Origin: Lentzea albidocapillata
GTDB taxonomy: Bacteria > Actinomycetota > Actinomycetes > Mycobacteriales > Pseudonocardiaceae
Reading direction: 5' to 3'
Assembly: GCF_000719115.1 (NCBI RefSeq)
Contig: NZ_JOEA01000002.1
Span: 62,001 to 126,000, forward strand
Length of the DNA: 64,000 nt
This document shows, one piece after another, positions 52,700 to 60,547 of this stretch. The notes beneath the pieces are model-generated. The model made no database searches, was not told the origin of the DNA, and was given only the letters and a program-made list of their open reading frames with translations. A program made the position numbers and the translations under genes. The stretch's first letter is position 1, and each line of letters begins with the position of its first letter.

Positions 52700-54120
52700 C
52701 ACGACGTCACCCGCTCGCGGATGAACCGGCCCAGCAGGCGGGTCATGCCCTCCTCCAGCGTGGCGTCGAGGGCGTCGAGGAACCGTTCCGCGTCCTCGGG
52801 TTCGGCGACCAGCGGTGGACTCACGATCAGCGGGCTGCGGCCGTTGAGCGTGTTGTAGGTGTAGATGTCGTGCTTGCGGTACAACGTGTCGATCACCGCG
52901 GCGGTCACGACCTTGGTGCGGATCAACGGGTCCTTGGCCAGGCCCGCGGGCAGCTTCGCGATCAGGTCGAGGACCTTGGGCCCGCCGGTGAGGAACACCC
53001 CGAACAACGCTCCCGCGCCGCGCACGTCGGCGACACAGTCCGGGTGGGCCTTGCGGATGCGTTCCAGTCCGGGCGCCAGAACCGCTTCCAGCGCGCGGGC
53101 GCGTGCCGGGTAGTCGTCCTCGACGGCGATGGCGATGGCCTCGATGGCGGTCGCGGTCTCCTCGCCGAACCCGTAGTAGGTCGTGCTGGTGCTCTGCATC
53201 ATCGCGTCGGTCATGTTGTCGTAGGCCTTGCGGAAGACCGGCTCGCGCGCCACGTAGGCGGAGACCGAGGACTTCCCGCCGCCGAAGGACTTCGACGTGG
53301 TGACCACGTCCGGGACCAGCCCGTCGTACCGGGTGAAGTGGAACATGCTGCCGGTCTTGCCCCAGCCGGTGTAGATCTCGTCGAAGACCAGCACGATGTC
53401 CTCGGCGGTGCACAGCTCCCGCAGGCCGCGCAGGAACTCCTCGGAGCACCACCGCATCGTGGAGGCGCTGAAGGGTTCGACCAGCAGCGCGTAGACGTCG
53501 CTGCGGCCCCGTGCGTCACGGGAGGCGTCGATCTCGCGGCGCACGGAGCCGAGGTCGTCGTAGGTGAACGTGCCGATGCCCGGGATCGTCGGGAACGCGA
53601 AGTGGTTCTGCGTTCCACCGGTGAGACCGCCGGAGCCGAGCAGCTTGCCGTGGAAGCTGTTGTCCGCGCGCAGGATCCGCTGCCGCGCGCCGCCGTGGTA
53701 CTTGTAGGCCAGCTTGACCGCGCCCTCGACGGCCTCCGCGCCGGAGTTCGGCACGAACGAGCGCGTGAGGTCGCCGGGCAGCACCGCCGCGAGGTTGTGG
53801 CCCAGCGCCGCGAGATAGGGCGAGAAGTAGGTCTTGTGCACCTCCATGCGCCGTCGTTCCTGGAACCTCCGCCGCGCGGCCAGGATGCGCGGGTGGTTGT
53901 GCCCGTGGTTGAGCACGCCGACACCACCCGTGAAGTCCAGGATCTTGCGACCGTCGCGGGTGTACACGTATGCACCCTCGGCGTGGTCGACGAGGTCACG
54001 GCCGAAGCCGAACGACGTCATCAGCCGGACCTGGCTCCTGTTGACGTACTTGCGGTAGAGCTCGTGCACCTGCGCTACATCGAGTTTCTCGGCCTCGTCC
54101 AGACCGATCAGGTCCGCCAC
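52696..54120 (-). CDS. PLP-dependent class III aminotransferase
   Basis: A 474-residue fold-type I aminotransferase. Seen in order: GAYVYTRDGRKILDFTGGVG and VLNHGHNHPRIL near the N terminus, the PLP phosphate region PNSGAEAVEGAVKLA, NSFHGKLLG, VFDEIYTGWGKTGSMF (cofactor Asp), the catalytic Lys in TTSKSFGGGKSS, and STTYYGFGEETATA. Class III enzymes act on omega-amino groups such as ornithine, lysine or 4-aminobutyrate, or on some amino-sugar or amino-ketone substrates. It is the first gene of the eight-gene operon (GTG 54120, GGGGGA upstream) and suggests that an amino group is put into the glycoconjugate, or that an amino-acid side group is supplied. The 118 bp to the divergent regulator holds its promoter. 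Confidence 0.9.
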   Translation of the reverse strand: MADLIGLDEAEKLDVAQVHELYRKYVNRSQVRLMTSFGFGRDLVDHAEGAYVYTRDGRKILDFTGGVGVLNHGHNHPRILAARRRFQERRRMEVHKTYFSPYLAALGHNLAAVLPGDLTRSFVPNSGAEAVEGAVKLAYKYHGGARQRILRADNSFHGKLLGSGGLTGGTQNHFAFPTIPGIGTFTYDDLGSVRREIDASRDARGRSDVYALLVEPFSASTMRWCSEEFLRGLRELCTAEDIVLVFDEIYTGWGKTGSMFHFTRYDGLVPDVVTTSKSFGGGKSSVSAYVAREPVFRKAYDNMTDAMMQSTSTTYYGFGEETATAIEAIAIAVEDDYPARARALEAVLAPGLERIRKAHPDCVADVRGAGALFGVFLTGGPKVLDLIAKLPAGLAKDPLIRTKVVTAAVIDTLYRKHDIYTYNTLNGRSPLIVSPPLVAEPEDAERFLDALDATLEEGMTRLLGRFIRERVTSW

Positions 54121-54193
54121 TTGTCCCCCATGCCGTTGTGGACCGCCTCTTGCCGGTCCGCGACTAGACTCTGCCGTGGTCGCGATCACAGGG

Positions 54194-54226
54194 GACAGGT
54201 CCGCGACCGGACATTGACCGGACACT
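54194..54226. promoter_or_regulatory. Three direct repeats, 11-bp period, before the XRE-NB-ARC regulator
   Basis: GACAGGTCC (54194), GACCGGACA (54205) and GACCGGACA (54216) start exactly 11 bp apart; the last two are identical and all keep GAC-x-GG. They lie 13-45 bp before ATG 54239 and about 75-105 bp before the oppositely transcribed aminotransferase gene. The spacing is that of tandem operators bound on one face of the helix. Autoregulation or control of the glycan operon is inferred. Confidence 0.5.
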
Positions 54227-54238
54227 CTGGGGGAACTG

Positions 54239-56590
54239 ATGTCCGACGACGCAGGCGGCCGATTAGCGCCGGGCGAGCTCGGCGAGCTGGTGCGCGCCTG
54301 GCGGACCAGGGCGTTGCTGACGCAGGAACAGCTGGCCGGACGGGCGGGGCTGAGCGTGCGGACGATCCGGCGGCTGGAGAACGGCACGCTGCGGCGGCCG
54401 CGCAGCGCGTCGGTGCGGCTGCTGATCGACGCGCTGCGGCTGGAGGCGGCGGAGGCGAACGTGCTGGCCGCCGTCGCGCGCGGTCTTCCGGCACTGCCGG
54501 TTGACCAGCCCGCCGCCTCTCCCGAACAGCTGCCCGCGACACCACGGGCGGCGCCCACGCCCGTCGCGGTCCGCCAGCTCCCGGCCGGGACCGCGGGCTT
54601 CACCGGCCGCGACCCGTTGTTGCGCCGGCTGGACACGGTTCTGGCCGATGCGAGCGAGGACGCCACACCGATCGCCGCGATCACCGGACCGGCCGGTGTC
54701 GGCAAGACCTCGCTCGCCGTGCACTGGGCGCACCGGGCCGCGCCGCGGTTCCCGGACGGCCAGCTGTACGTGGACCTGCGCGGGTTCGACCCGAGCAGAA
54801 CGGCGGTCGACCCGTCGGAGGCGCTGCGCGGTTTCCTGACCGCGCACGGGGTGGCGCCCGACCGGGTCCCCGTCGGCATCGAGGCGCAGGCGGCGCTGTA
54901 CCGCAGCAGGTTGGCCGGTCGTCGCGTGCTCGTGCTGCTCGACAACGCCCGCGACGCCGACCAGGTGCGCCCGCTGCTGCCGGGCGACGGGGCGTGCGCG
55001 GTGCTCGTCACCAGCCGGACCCCGCTGGTCGGGCTGGTCGCCAACGAGGGCGCGCACCCCGTGATCGTGGACGTGCTGCCGCCCGCGGAGGCGAAGCGGA
55101 TGCTGGCGCGGCGCGTCGGTCAGCGCCGCACGGCCGCGGAACCCGCGGCGGTGACGGAGATCGTGGAGCTGTGCGCCCGCCTGCCGCTGGCACTCGCCGT
55201 GGTGGCGGCACGGGCGGCGACCCGCCCCGGTTTCCCGTTGGCGCGCTTCGCTACCGAGCTGCGCACGGCCCGTTTGGACGCTCTGTCCGGCGGAGACGCA
55301 CGGGCGGACCTGCGCAGCGTGTTCTCGTGGTCGACGCGGGCGCTGAGCGGACCCGCGGCCTGGCTGTTCCGGTTGCTGGGCACGCATCCCGGGCCGGACA
55401 CGAGCGTCGCGGCGGCGGCCAGCCTGGCGGCCCTGCCGGTGCCGCGGGTGCGGGCACTGCTGACCGAGCTCGCCGACGCCCACCTGGTCCTGGAGCACCT
55501 CCCGGACCGCTTCACGTTCCACGACCTCCTGCGCGCGCACGCCGAGGAAACCGCGCGAGAGGAGGAATCCGAGGCCGACCGGCGGGCCTCGACGATGCGG
55601 GTCCTCGACCACTACCTCCACACCGGACACGCCGCCGCCGTGCTGCTCAACCCGCAGCGCACCGAGGTGACCCCCGCCGCGCCACACCCCGGAGTGCAGG
55701 TCGAGGACATCGCCGCCTACGCCGACGCCACGGCCTGGTTCGTCGCGGAACACCGCGTCCTGCTGGCGGCCACCGAACACGCGGTCCGCCACGGCGCCGA
55801 CCGCCATGCCGCCGAGCTCACCTGGGTGGTGTCGGGTTTCCTGGAACGCCAGGGCCACTGGGAGGACTGGATCCGCTGCCAGCTCGTGTCCCGGGCGGCC
55901 GCGGCCCGGCTCGGCGACCTGTCCCTGGAAGCCGCCGCCCACCGCAACCTCGGCCGCGCGCACTCACGGCTGGGCCGCGTGACCGAGAGCCGCCACCACT
56001 ACGCGCGGGCGCTGGAGCTCTACCAGCGGGCGGGCGACCTCGGCGGCCAGGCCAGGACGCACACGAACCTGGCGCTGCTGCTGGAACAGTCGCACGACTA
56101 CGACGAGGCCCTGAACCACGCCCAGCGCTCGTTGTCGCTCCACCGCCTGCTGGCCGACAACGGCGTGGGCCACGCCAACGCCCTCAACACGGCCGGCTGG
56201 TGCTACGCGCTGGTCGGCGACTACGACCAGGCACTGGTGCACTGCCAGGAGTCGATCGTCCTGCACCGCCGCATCAAGGACCGCGACGGCGAGGCCGCGA
56301 CCTGGGACACGCTCGGCTACTCGCACCACCACCTCGGCAACCACCGGCAGGCGGTGACCTGCTACGAGACGGCGATCAGGCTGTACCGCGAACTCGGCGA
56401 CCACTACTACGAGTCGATCAGCCTGCTGCACCTCGGCGACCTGCACGGCGAGTCCGGCGACCCGGCCGCCGCGCACGAGCACTGGCAGCGGGCGCTCGCC
56501 ATCCTCACCGACCTGGGGCACGCGGCGGCCGAGGACGTCCGCGCACGCCTGCGCGACGGCACGGTCAGCAAGCCCGCGATGACGCCGTAG
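54239..56590 (+). CDS. XRE-NB-ARC-TPR transcriptional regulator
   Basis: The 783 residues are an N-terminal XRE helix-turn-helix (about 10-75: LVRAWRTRALLTQEQLAGRAGLSVRTIRRLENG), an NB-ARC ATPase domain (P-loop GPAGVGKTSL about 150; VLVLLDNARDADQV; AVLVTSRTPL; ARLPLALAV), and at least seven TPR repeats from about 530 to 770 (for example ALNHAQRSLSLHRLLADNG, HCQESIVLHRRIKDRDGEA). It differs from the SARP proteins in this window only in its DNA-binding head. ATG 54239 follows GGGGGAAC. It is divergent from the glycan operon and is the natural candidate to regulate it. TPR proteins of this sort sense a ligand or partner before ATP-dependent activation (family knowledge). Confidence 0.92.
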   Translation: MSDDAGGRLAPGELGELVRAWRTRALLTQEQLAGRAGLSVRTIRRLENGTLRRPRSASVRLLIDALRLEAAEANVLAAVARGLPALPVDQPAASPEQLPATPRAAPTPVAVRQLPAGTAGFTGRDPLLRRLDTVLADASEDATPIAAITGPAGVGKTSLAVHWAHRAAPRFPDGQLYVDLRGFDPSRTAVDPSEALRGFLTAHGVAPDRVPVGIEAQAALYRSRLAGRRVLVLLDNARDADQVRPLLPGDGACAVLVTSRTPLVGLVANEGAHPVIVDVLPPAEAKRMLARRVGQRRTAAEPAAVTEIVELCARLPLALAVVAARAATRPGFPLARFATELRTARLDALSGGDARADLRSVFSWSTRALSGPAAWLFRLLGTHPGPDTSVAAAASLAALPVPRVRALLTELADAHLVLEHLPDRFTFHDLLRAHAEETAREEESEADRRASTMRVLDHYLHTGHAAAVLLNPQRTEVTPAAPHPGVQVEDIAAYADATAWFVAEHRVLLAATEHAVRHGADRHAAELTWVVSGFLERQGHWEDWIRCQLVSRAAAARLGDLSLEAAAHRNLGRAHSRLGRVTESRHHYARALELYQRAGDLGGQARTHTNLALLLEQSHDYDEALNHAQRSLSLHRLLADNGVGHANALNTAGWCYALVGDYDQALVHCQESIVLHRRIKDRDGEAATWDTLGYSHHHLGNHRQAVTCYETAIRLYRELGDHYYESISLLHLGDLHGESGDPAAAHEHWQRALAILTDLGHAAAEDVRARLRDGTVSKPAMTP

Positions 56591-56595
56591 CGCGC

Positions 56596-56617
56596 CCCGG
56601 CGAGGGGTCCCGCCGGG
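56596..56617 (+). terminator. Weak 7-bp hairpin after the XRE-NB-ARC-TPR gene
   Basis: CCCGGCG (56596-56602) pairs with CGCCGGG (56611-56617) across an 8-base loop, just after the stop at 56590. The stem is short but wholly G-C, and its position suits a transcription end. Confidence 0.4.
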
Positions 56618-56681
56618 ACGCTCAGGACCACGGTCGTGCGGCTGAGACGCTGGTTCTCCTCACCCAGGGCCGGGGCTCGCC

Positions 56682-56898
56682 GCCGTGGGTGCAGCGGCCG
56701 TGGTGAAGTTGAGCCACACCCTCTACAACTCGCTGAAGTTCTGCCCGAACAACGGCGCCTACACCCGAGGCCCCGTGGGCGCCTTGCTTCTGCAACGACC
56801 ACACCCACTTCGAGTCGGTGGGCGCGCGACAGATCGCACAGGTAGTCGCGAAAGCCCTGCGTGATCAGAACATCAGGTTCGCCGCACACCTGAAGTAG
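56682..56898 (+). pseudogene. C-terminal remnant of a rhamnogalacturonan acetylesterase (CE12-like), frameshifted
   Basis: One frame reads KLSHTLYNSLKFCPNNGAYT up to about 56783. After a +1 shift near 56784-56787 another frame reads FCNDHTHFESVGARQIAQVV and ends at TAG 56898. Joined, these give the tail of an SGNH/GDSL esterase, with the catalytic Asp-x-x-His block (NDHTHF) and the closing helix. I recall this ending from actinobacterial rhamnogalacturonan acetylesterases (CE12). The front of the gene with its GDSL serine is missing. Since PL11 and GH30 pectin enzymes lie just downstream, the assignment fits the locus, and it is non-functional as it stands. Confidence 0.65.
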
Positions 56899-57197
56899 CG
56901 GCACGGGCCGCACCGGCGGAGGAACTGCCGAAGAGTCCGGACGATCGTCCATTGTGTACGGCTCTGTTGGCCGGAGTCGAACCTGGGCACGCGTAATCTC
57001 TTGGTATGTCAGCGATAACCACACGCGGAGTTCGACCGCGATTTCGACGCCGTTCGACAGATCGTCGGTTTCAGCGCTCCACAGATGACATTGACGTCGC
57101 TGTACTGTGCTCGTAGCCTCCGGACACCAGCGACCTGCTGCCGTTCCGCTCCAAATCCCTGAGAGATCGAGACCGGAGGTGCCTGACGTGCGGCTTT

Positions 57198-57211
57198 TGA
57201 AACGATTCAAG
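57198..57211 (+). promoter_or_regulatory. LacI-type operator-like near-palindrome
   Basis: TTGAAACGATTCAA (57198-57211) is a 14 bp inverted repeat with central CG and only the bases flanking the centre unpaired; with flanks, 16 of 20 positions match. LacI/GalR-family operators have this form. It lies about 80 bp upstream of the small secreted ORF at 57292. Apart from this site, the stretch 56899-57291 (393 bp) shows no gene I can support. Confidence 0.45.
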
Positions 57212-57291
57212 AGGACCGCCTGGACTCCGCCCGCGAGGCGTACCACGCCCTGCGGAACACCACTCATGACCACCCACCACCAAGGAGAACC

Positions 57292-57591
57292 ATGCTCGAC
57301 CGGACCGCCGTCCTGCGTTCGGTGCTCGGCGTGGCACTCACCGCGGGCGCCCTCGTCGCCCTTCCGACCGGGTCCGCGTCCTCGGCGCCGCCGGGCTGCA
57401 CCGGCACCGGCCGCTTCACCGTGCCCCCCGGTCACTACGACGTCAGCGTGCGGCTGGGCAGCCCTTGGTACGCCGCCGTGTCCGGGTCACCACGGCCGGA
57501 AGACGACGGCGAGCCACCCGCACCACTTCGAGTCGAATTCGTCGAACCAAGTCGAACGCGCGGGTTCGAAGCGCCACAAGGGATTGACTGA
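57292..57591 (+). CDS. Short secreted protein, probably a truncated acetylesterase/pectin-related gene
   Basis: A 99-residue frame with a strong ribosome site (AAGGAGAACC before ATG 57292) and a clear Sec signal peptide (VLRSVLGVALTAGALVALPTGSASSA). It then has GRFTVPPGHYDVSVRLGSPW, which resembles the N-terminal beta-domain of secreted rhamnogalacturonan acetylesterases (FxVPxGxYDVxVxLG; from memory). After about residue 60 the sequence becomes Pro/Arg-rich and looks out of frame, so the gene is probably broken. The start and promoter look intact, so a short product may be made. It is the first frame of the pectin locus and lies 105 bp before the GH5 gene. Confidence 0.5.
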   Translation: MLDRTAVLRSVLGVALTAGALVALPTGSASSAPPGCTGTGRFTVPPGHYDVSVRLGSPWYAAVSGSPRPEDDGEPPAPLRVEFVEPSRTRGFEAPQGID

Positions 57592-57612
57592 ACCGATCGG
57601 CCCTGCCATGTT

Positions 57613-57626
57613 GGAAAGCGCTTTCC
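57613..57626 (+). promoter_or_regulatory. Perfect 14-bp palindrome, CebR/LacI-type operator before the GH5 gene
   Basis: GGAAAGCGCTTTCC (57613-57626) is an exact palindrome with the central GCGC found in operators of actinobacterial LacI-family sugar regulators such as CebR (TGGGAGCGCTCCCA). It lies 71 bp upstream of ATG 57697. It suggests that glycoside-hydrolase transcription is repressed until an oligosaccharide inducer binds. The regulator gene is not in the window. Confidence 0.7.
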
Positions 57627-57696
57627 CACATCCCGGCGGACGCCGTGGGCAGATCGGCTGGTTTTGGCCGCTCAAGACCGGAAGCGAGAAAGACAT

Positions 57697-58899
57697 ATGG
57701 GTTCGAAGGCAAGTAGGATCAGGGTCGGTCTCCTTTCCGCCGTGCTCACGGCTGCCGCGTCCGCGTCCTGTTTGGTCAGTCCGGCATCGGCCGGCACCGC
57801 GGACCAGCTGAACGCCTCGCAGATCGTTGCCGACATGGGCGCCGGCTGGAATCTGGGCAACCAGCTGGAAAGCACCATCGACGGAACTCCCGGCGAGACG
57901 GCGTGGGGCCAGCCCGTCATCACGCAAGCCCTCATCGACAAGGTGAAGTCCGCGGGGTTCAAAACAATCCGAATCCCGGTCTCCTACCTGCGGCACATCG
58001 GTTCAGGGCCGAACTACCCGATCAACTCCTCCTGGTTGAACAGGATCCAGCAGGTCGTCGACTACGCCTACAGCCGCGGCATGCACGTGCTGATCAACAT
58101 GCACGGCGACGGTTACAAGAACGTCGCCGGCTCCTGGCTGATCTGCGACTCGTCCTCCCAGACGACGATCAGGGCCAAGTACCAGAAGGCGTGGGAGCAG
58201 ATCGCGCGAAGGTTCCAGAACTACGACCAGCGCCTGATTCTGGAATCGATGAACGAGAACTTCGACGGGCAGTTCGGCCGCCCGACCCAGCCGTGTTACT
58301 CGAACATCAACAGCTACAACCAGATCTTCGTGGACACCGTGCGCAGGGCCGGTGGCAACAACGGTTCGCGATGGTTGCTCGTGCCCGGCTGGAACACGAA
58401 CATCGACTACACCGCGGGGAACTACGGTTTCAGGCTGCCGACCGACCAGTTCCGCTCCCCTTCCGTTCCCAGCAACGAGAAGCGAATCATGATCTCCGTG
58501 CACTACTACGCCCCGTGGGACTTCGCCGGGGAGGAGAACGGCAAGATCACGCAGTGGGGACGAGGGTCGACCAACCCGTCGAGGAAGTCCACCTGGGGAC
58601 AGGAGGACTACCTGGACTCCCAGCTGAAGCTGATGCGCGACACCTTCGTGACAAAGGGATACCCCGTCGTCGTCGGTGAATACGGCTCGATCGACAAGTC
58701 GTCGTTCGACTCGTCGAACAACAGGTACCGCGCCGACTTCGCCCGCGCCGTCGTGGCGACCTCGAAGAAGTACGGCGCGGCCACCGTCTACTGGGACAAC
58801 GGCCACAACGGCCAGTACGGGTTCGGACTGTTCGACCGGAGGAGCTACGCGGTCACGCAGCAGGGCATCGTCAGCGCCATCATGAGCGGCCTTCGTTAG
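57697..58899 (+). CDS. Secreted GH5 glycoside hydrolase (endoglucanase-type)
   Basis: The 400 residues comprise a Sec signal peptide (VGLLSAVLTAAASASCLVSPASA) and a single GH5 (beta/alpha)8 catalytic domain: MGAGWNLGNQLES, FKTIRIPVSYLRHIG, HVLINMHGDG, the acid/base Glu in LESMNENFDG (NE motif), and the nucleophile Glu in PVVVGEYGSID. There is no carbohydrate-binding module. ATG 57697 is used; an in-frame upstream ATG (57664) would bury the signal peptide. Substrates of GH5 range over cellulose, mannan and xyloglucan. Given the pectin-side-chain enzymes next to it, the exact target is uncertain. It is followed 32 bp later by the GH30 gene and is likely co-transcribed with it. Confidence 0.92.
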   Translation: MGSKASRIRVGLLSAVLTAAASASCLVSPASAGTADQLNASQIVADMGAGWNLGNQLESTIDGTPGETAWGQPVITQALIDKVKSAGFKTIRIPVSYLRHIGSGPNYPINSSWLNRIQQVVDYAYSRGMHVLINMHGDGYKNVAGSWLICDSSSQTTIRAKYQKAWEQIARRFQNYDQRLILESMNENFDGQFGRPTQPCYSNINSYNQIFVDTVRRAGGNNGSRWLLVPGWNTNIDYTAGNYGFRLPTDQFRSPSVPSNEKRIMISVHYYAPWDFAGEENGKITQWGRGSTNPSRKSTWGQEDYLDSQLKLMRDTFVTKGYPVVVGEYGSIDKSSFDSSNNRYRADFARAVVATSKKYGAATVYWDNGHNGQYGFGLFDRRSYAVTQQGIVSAIMSGLR

Positions 58900-58931
58900 C
58901 CGTACCGGACGAGCCGAGTTTGGAGATCCTC

Positions 58932-60398
58932 ATGGTCACCCGCAGGACAATGTTGTCCGGTGCAGCGGCCGCCGTCGCGGCGACGGCGGTGGGCACGGGA
59001 AGTGCCCGCGCAGACGAAACCATCACCATCGATCCAGGCACCGACCACGGCACGTGGGAAGGCTGGGGAACCTCACTCGCCTGGTGGGCCAACGTGTTCG
59101 GCGACCGTGACGACTTCGCGGACCTGTGGTTCACCACCAAGAACGTGGTCTACAACGGACGGTCGCTTCCCGGTCTGGGGATGAACATCGCGCGTTACAA
59201 CGTCGGCGCGTGCAGCTGGAACTCCGTCGAGGGGCAGACCATGGTCACCTCGCCGAACATCCCTCGCTTCAAACAGATCGAGACCTACTGGCAGGACTGG
59301 CGCAACGCCGATCCCACCTCGTCCGCGTGGAAGTGGACCGCCGATGCCAAGCAGCGTGCGGCGGTGGTCAAAGCCACGGCACGCGGCGCGATGACGGAGT
59401 TGTTCTCCAACTCGCCGGTGTGGTGGATGTGTATCAACCACAACCCCTCCGGCGCAGCCAACGCCTCGAACAACAACCTGCAGTCGTGGAACTACCGCAA
59501 CCACGGCGTCCATTTGGCCGAGGTGGCGAGGCACTTCCGCGACCACTGGGGCGTCACGTTCCGCACGATCTCCCCGTTCAACGAACCGGCGTCGAACTAC
59601 TGGTCCGCGACAGGGAAACAGGAGGGCTGTCACTTCGATCCAGCCGTCCAGCGGACCGTGCTGCAGTACCTGCGCCAGGAGATGAACAACCGCGGCCTGT
59701 CCGGCATGCGCATCGCGGCGTCGGACGAGACCAGCTACGACGCCGCGCACAGCACGTGGAGCTCCTTCGACGCCGCCACGAAGTCCGTCGTGAACCAGAT
59801 CAACGTCCACGGCTACCAGGGCTCGGGAGGGCGGCGTGACCTCGTCCACACCGACGCCCGGTCGGCGGGCAAGGTCCTATGGAACTCCGAGTACGGCGAC
59901 AGGGACGGCACAGGGCTCTCGATGGCGAGCAACCTGTGCCTGGACTGGCGCTGGCTGCACCCGACGGCGTGGTGTTTCTGGCAGGTGATGGACCCGACGC
60001 CGGTCTGGGCGTTGATCAGCTACGACCCGAACACCCTGCAGGCCGGCTCCGTCCAGAACAAGCTGTACGTGCTCGCGCAGTTCACCCGCCATATCCGGCC
60101 GGGCATGCGCGTCATCTCGGCTTCCACTGGAAACGCCGCCGTCGCCTACGACCCGTCTGCTCGCCGCCTTGTCGTCGTGGGAGTCAACACCGCCACGTCG
60201 GCACAGACGATCACGTTCGACCTGTCCCGGTTCGGCACCCTGCCGACCGGCCTGATCACCCGTTGGTCCACCTCGACGACCAGCGGCAACGACCGCTACA
60301 CGCAGCGCACCGACGTCCGCCTCGCCGGAAAACAGCTTCGGGTTCCGTTCGCCGCGGGCCAGGTGCAGACCTTCCAGCTCGACGGCGTGTCAGCCTGA
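58932..60398 (+). CDS. Secreted GH30 glycosidase, endo-beta-1,6-galactanase-like
   Basis: The 488 residues comprise a twin-arginine signal (TRRTMLSGAAAAVAATAVG), then a GH30 (beta/alpha)8 barrel: GTWEGWGTSLAWWANVFG, GMNIARYNVGACSWN, NSPVWWMCINHNPSG, acid/base Glu in ISPFNEPASNYW, nucleophile Glu in VLWNSEYGD, and a C-terminal beta-sandwich (GNAAVAYDPSARRLVVVGVN). The GWGTSLAWWA opening is typical of GH30 subfamily 5 enzymes that cut beta-1,6-galactan of arabinogalactan/pectin side chains. ATG 58932 has GGAG upstream. It forms one unit with GH5 and probably PL11, all acting on plant cell-wall rhamnogalacturonan and its galactan branches. Confidence 0.9.
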   Translation: MVTRRTMLSGAAAAVAATAVGTGSARADETITIDPGTDHGTWEGWGTSLAWWANVFGDRDDFADLWFTTKNVVYNGRSLPGLGMNIARYNVGACSWNSVEGQTMVTSPNIPRFKQIETYWQDWRNADPTSSAWKWTADAKQRAAVVKATARGAMTELFSNSPVWWMCINHNPSGAANASNNNLQSWNYRNHGVHLAEVARHFRDHWGVTFRTISPFNEPASNYWSATGKQEGCHFDPAVQRTVLQYLRQEMNNRGLSGMRIAASDETSYDAAHSTWSSFDAATKSVVNQINVHGYQGSGGRRDLVHTDARSAGKVLWNSEYGDRDGTGLSMASNLCLDWRWLHPTAWCFWQVMDPTPVWALISYDPNTLQAGSVQNKLYVLAQFTRHIRPGMRVISASTGNAAVAYDPSARRLVVVGVNTATSAQTITFDLSRFGTLPTGLITRWSTSTTSGNDRYTQRTDVRLAGKQLRVPFAAGQVQTFQLDGVSA

Positions 60399-60441
60399 GC
60401 AACCGTGCACCGCACGCACTGAGCCGCCACAGGCCGCCGTC

Positions 60442-60455
60442 GGAAGGCACTTTCC
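60442..60455 (+). promoter_or_regulatory. Second, degenerate copy of the GGAAAGCGCTTTCC operator
   Basis: GGAAGGCACTTTCC (60442-60455) matches the perfect palindrome at 57613 in 12 of 14 positions and keeps the right half-site. It lies about 93 bp upstream of the PL11 start. The same regulator probably controls both genes (inference). Confidence 0.5.
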
Positions 60456-60547
60456 ACACCAACGACGCGTTATGCGGTCGATCTCCTCCAGACCGCTGTG
60501 CCGTCGCGGCATTCGACATCGTTCGACTCACCTCTCGGAGGTCGACC

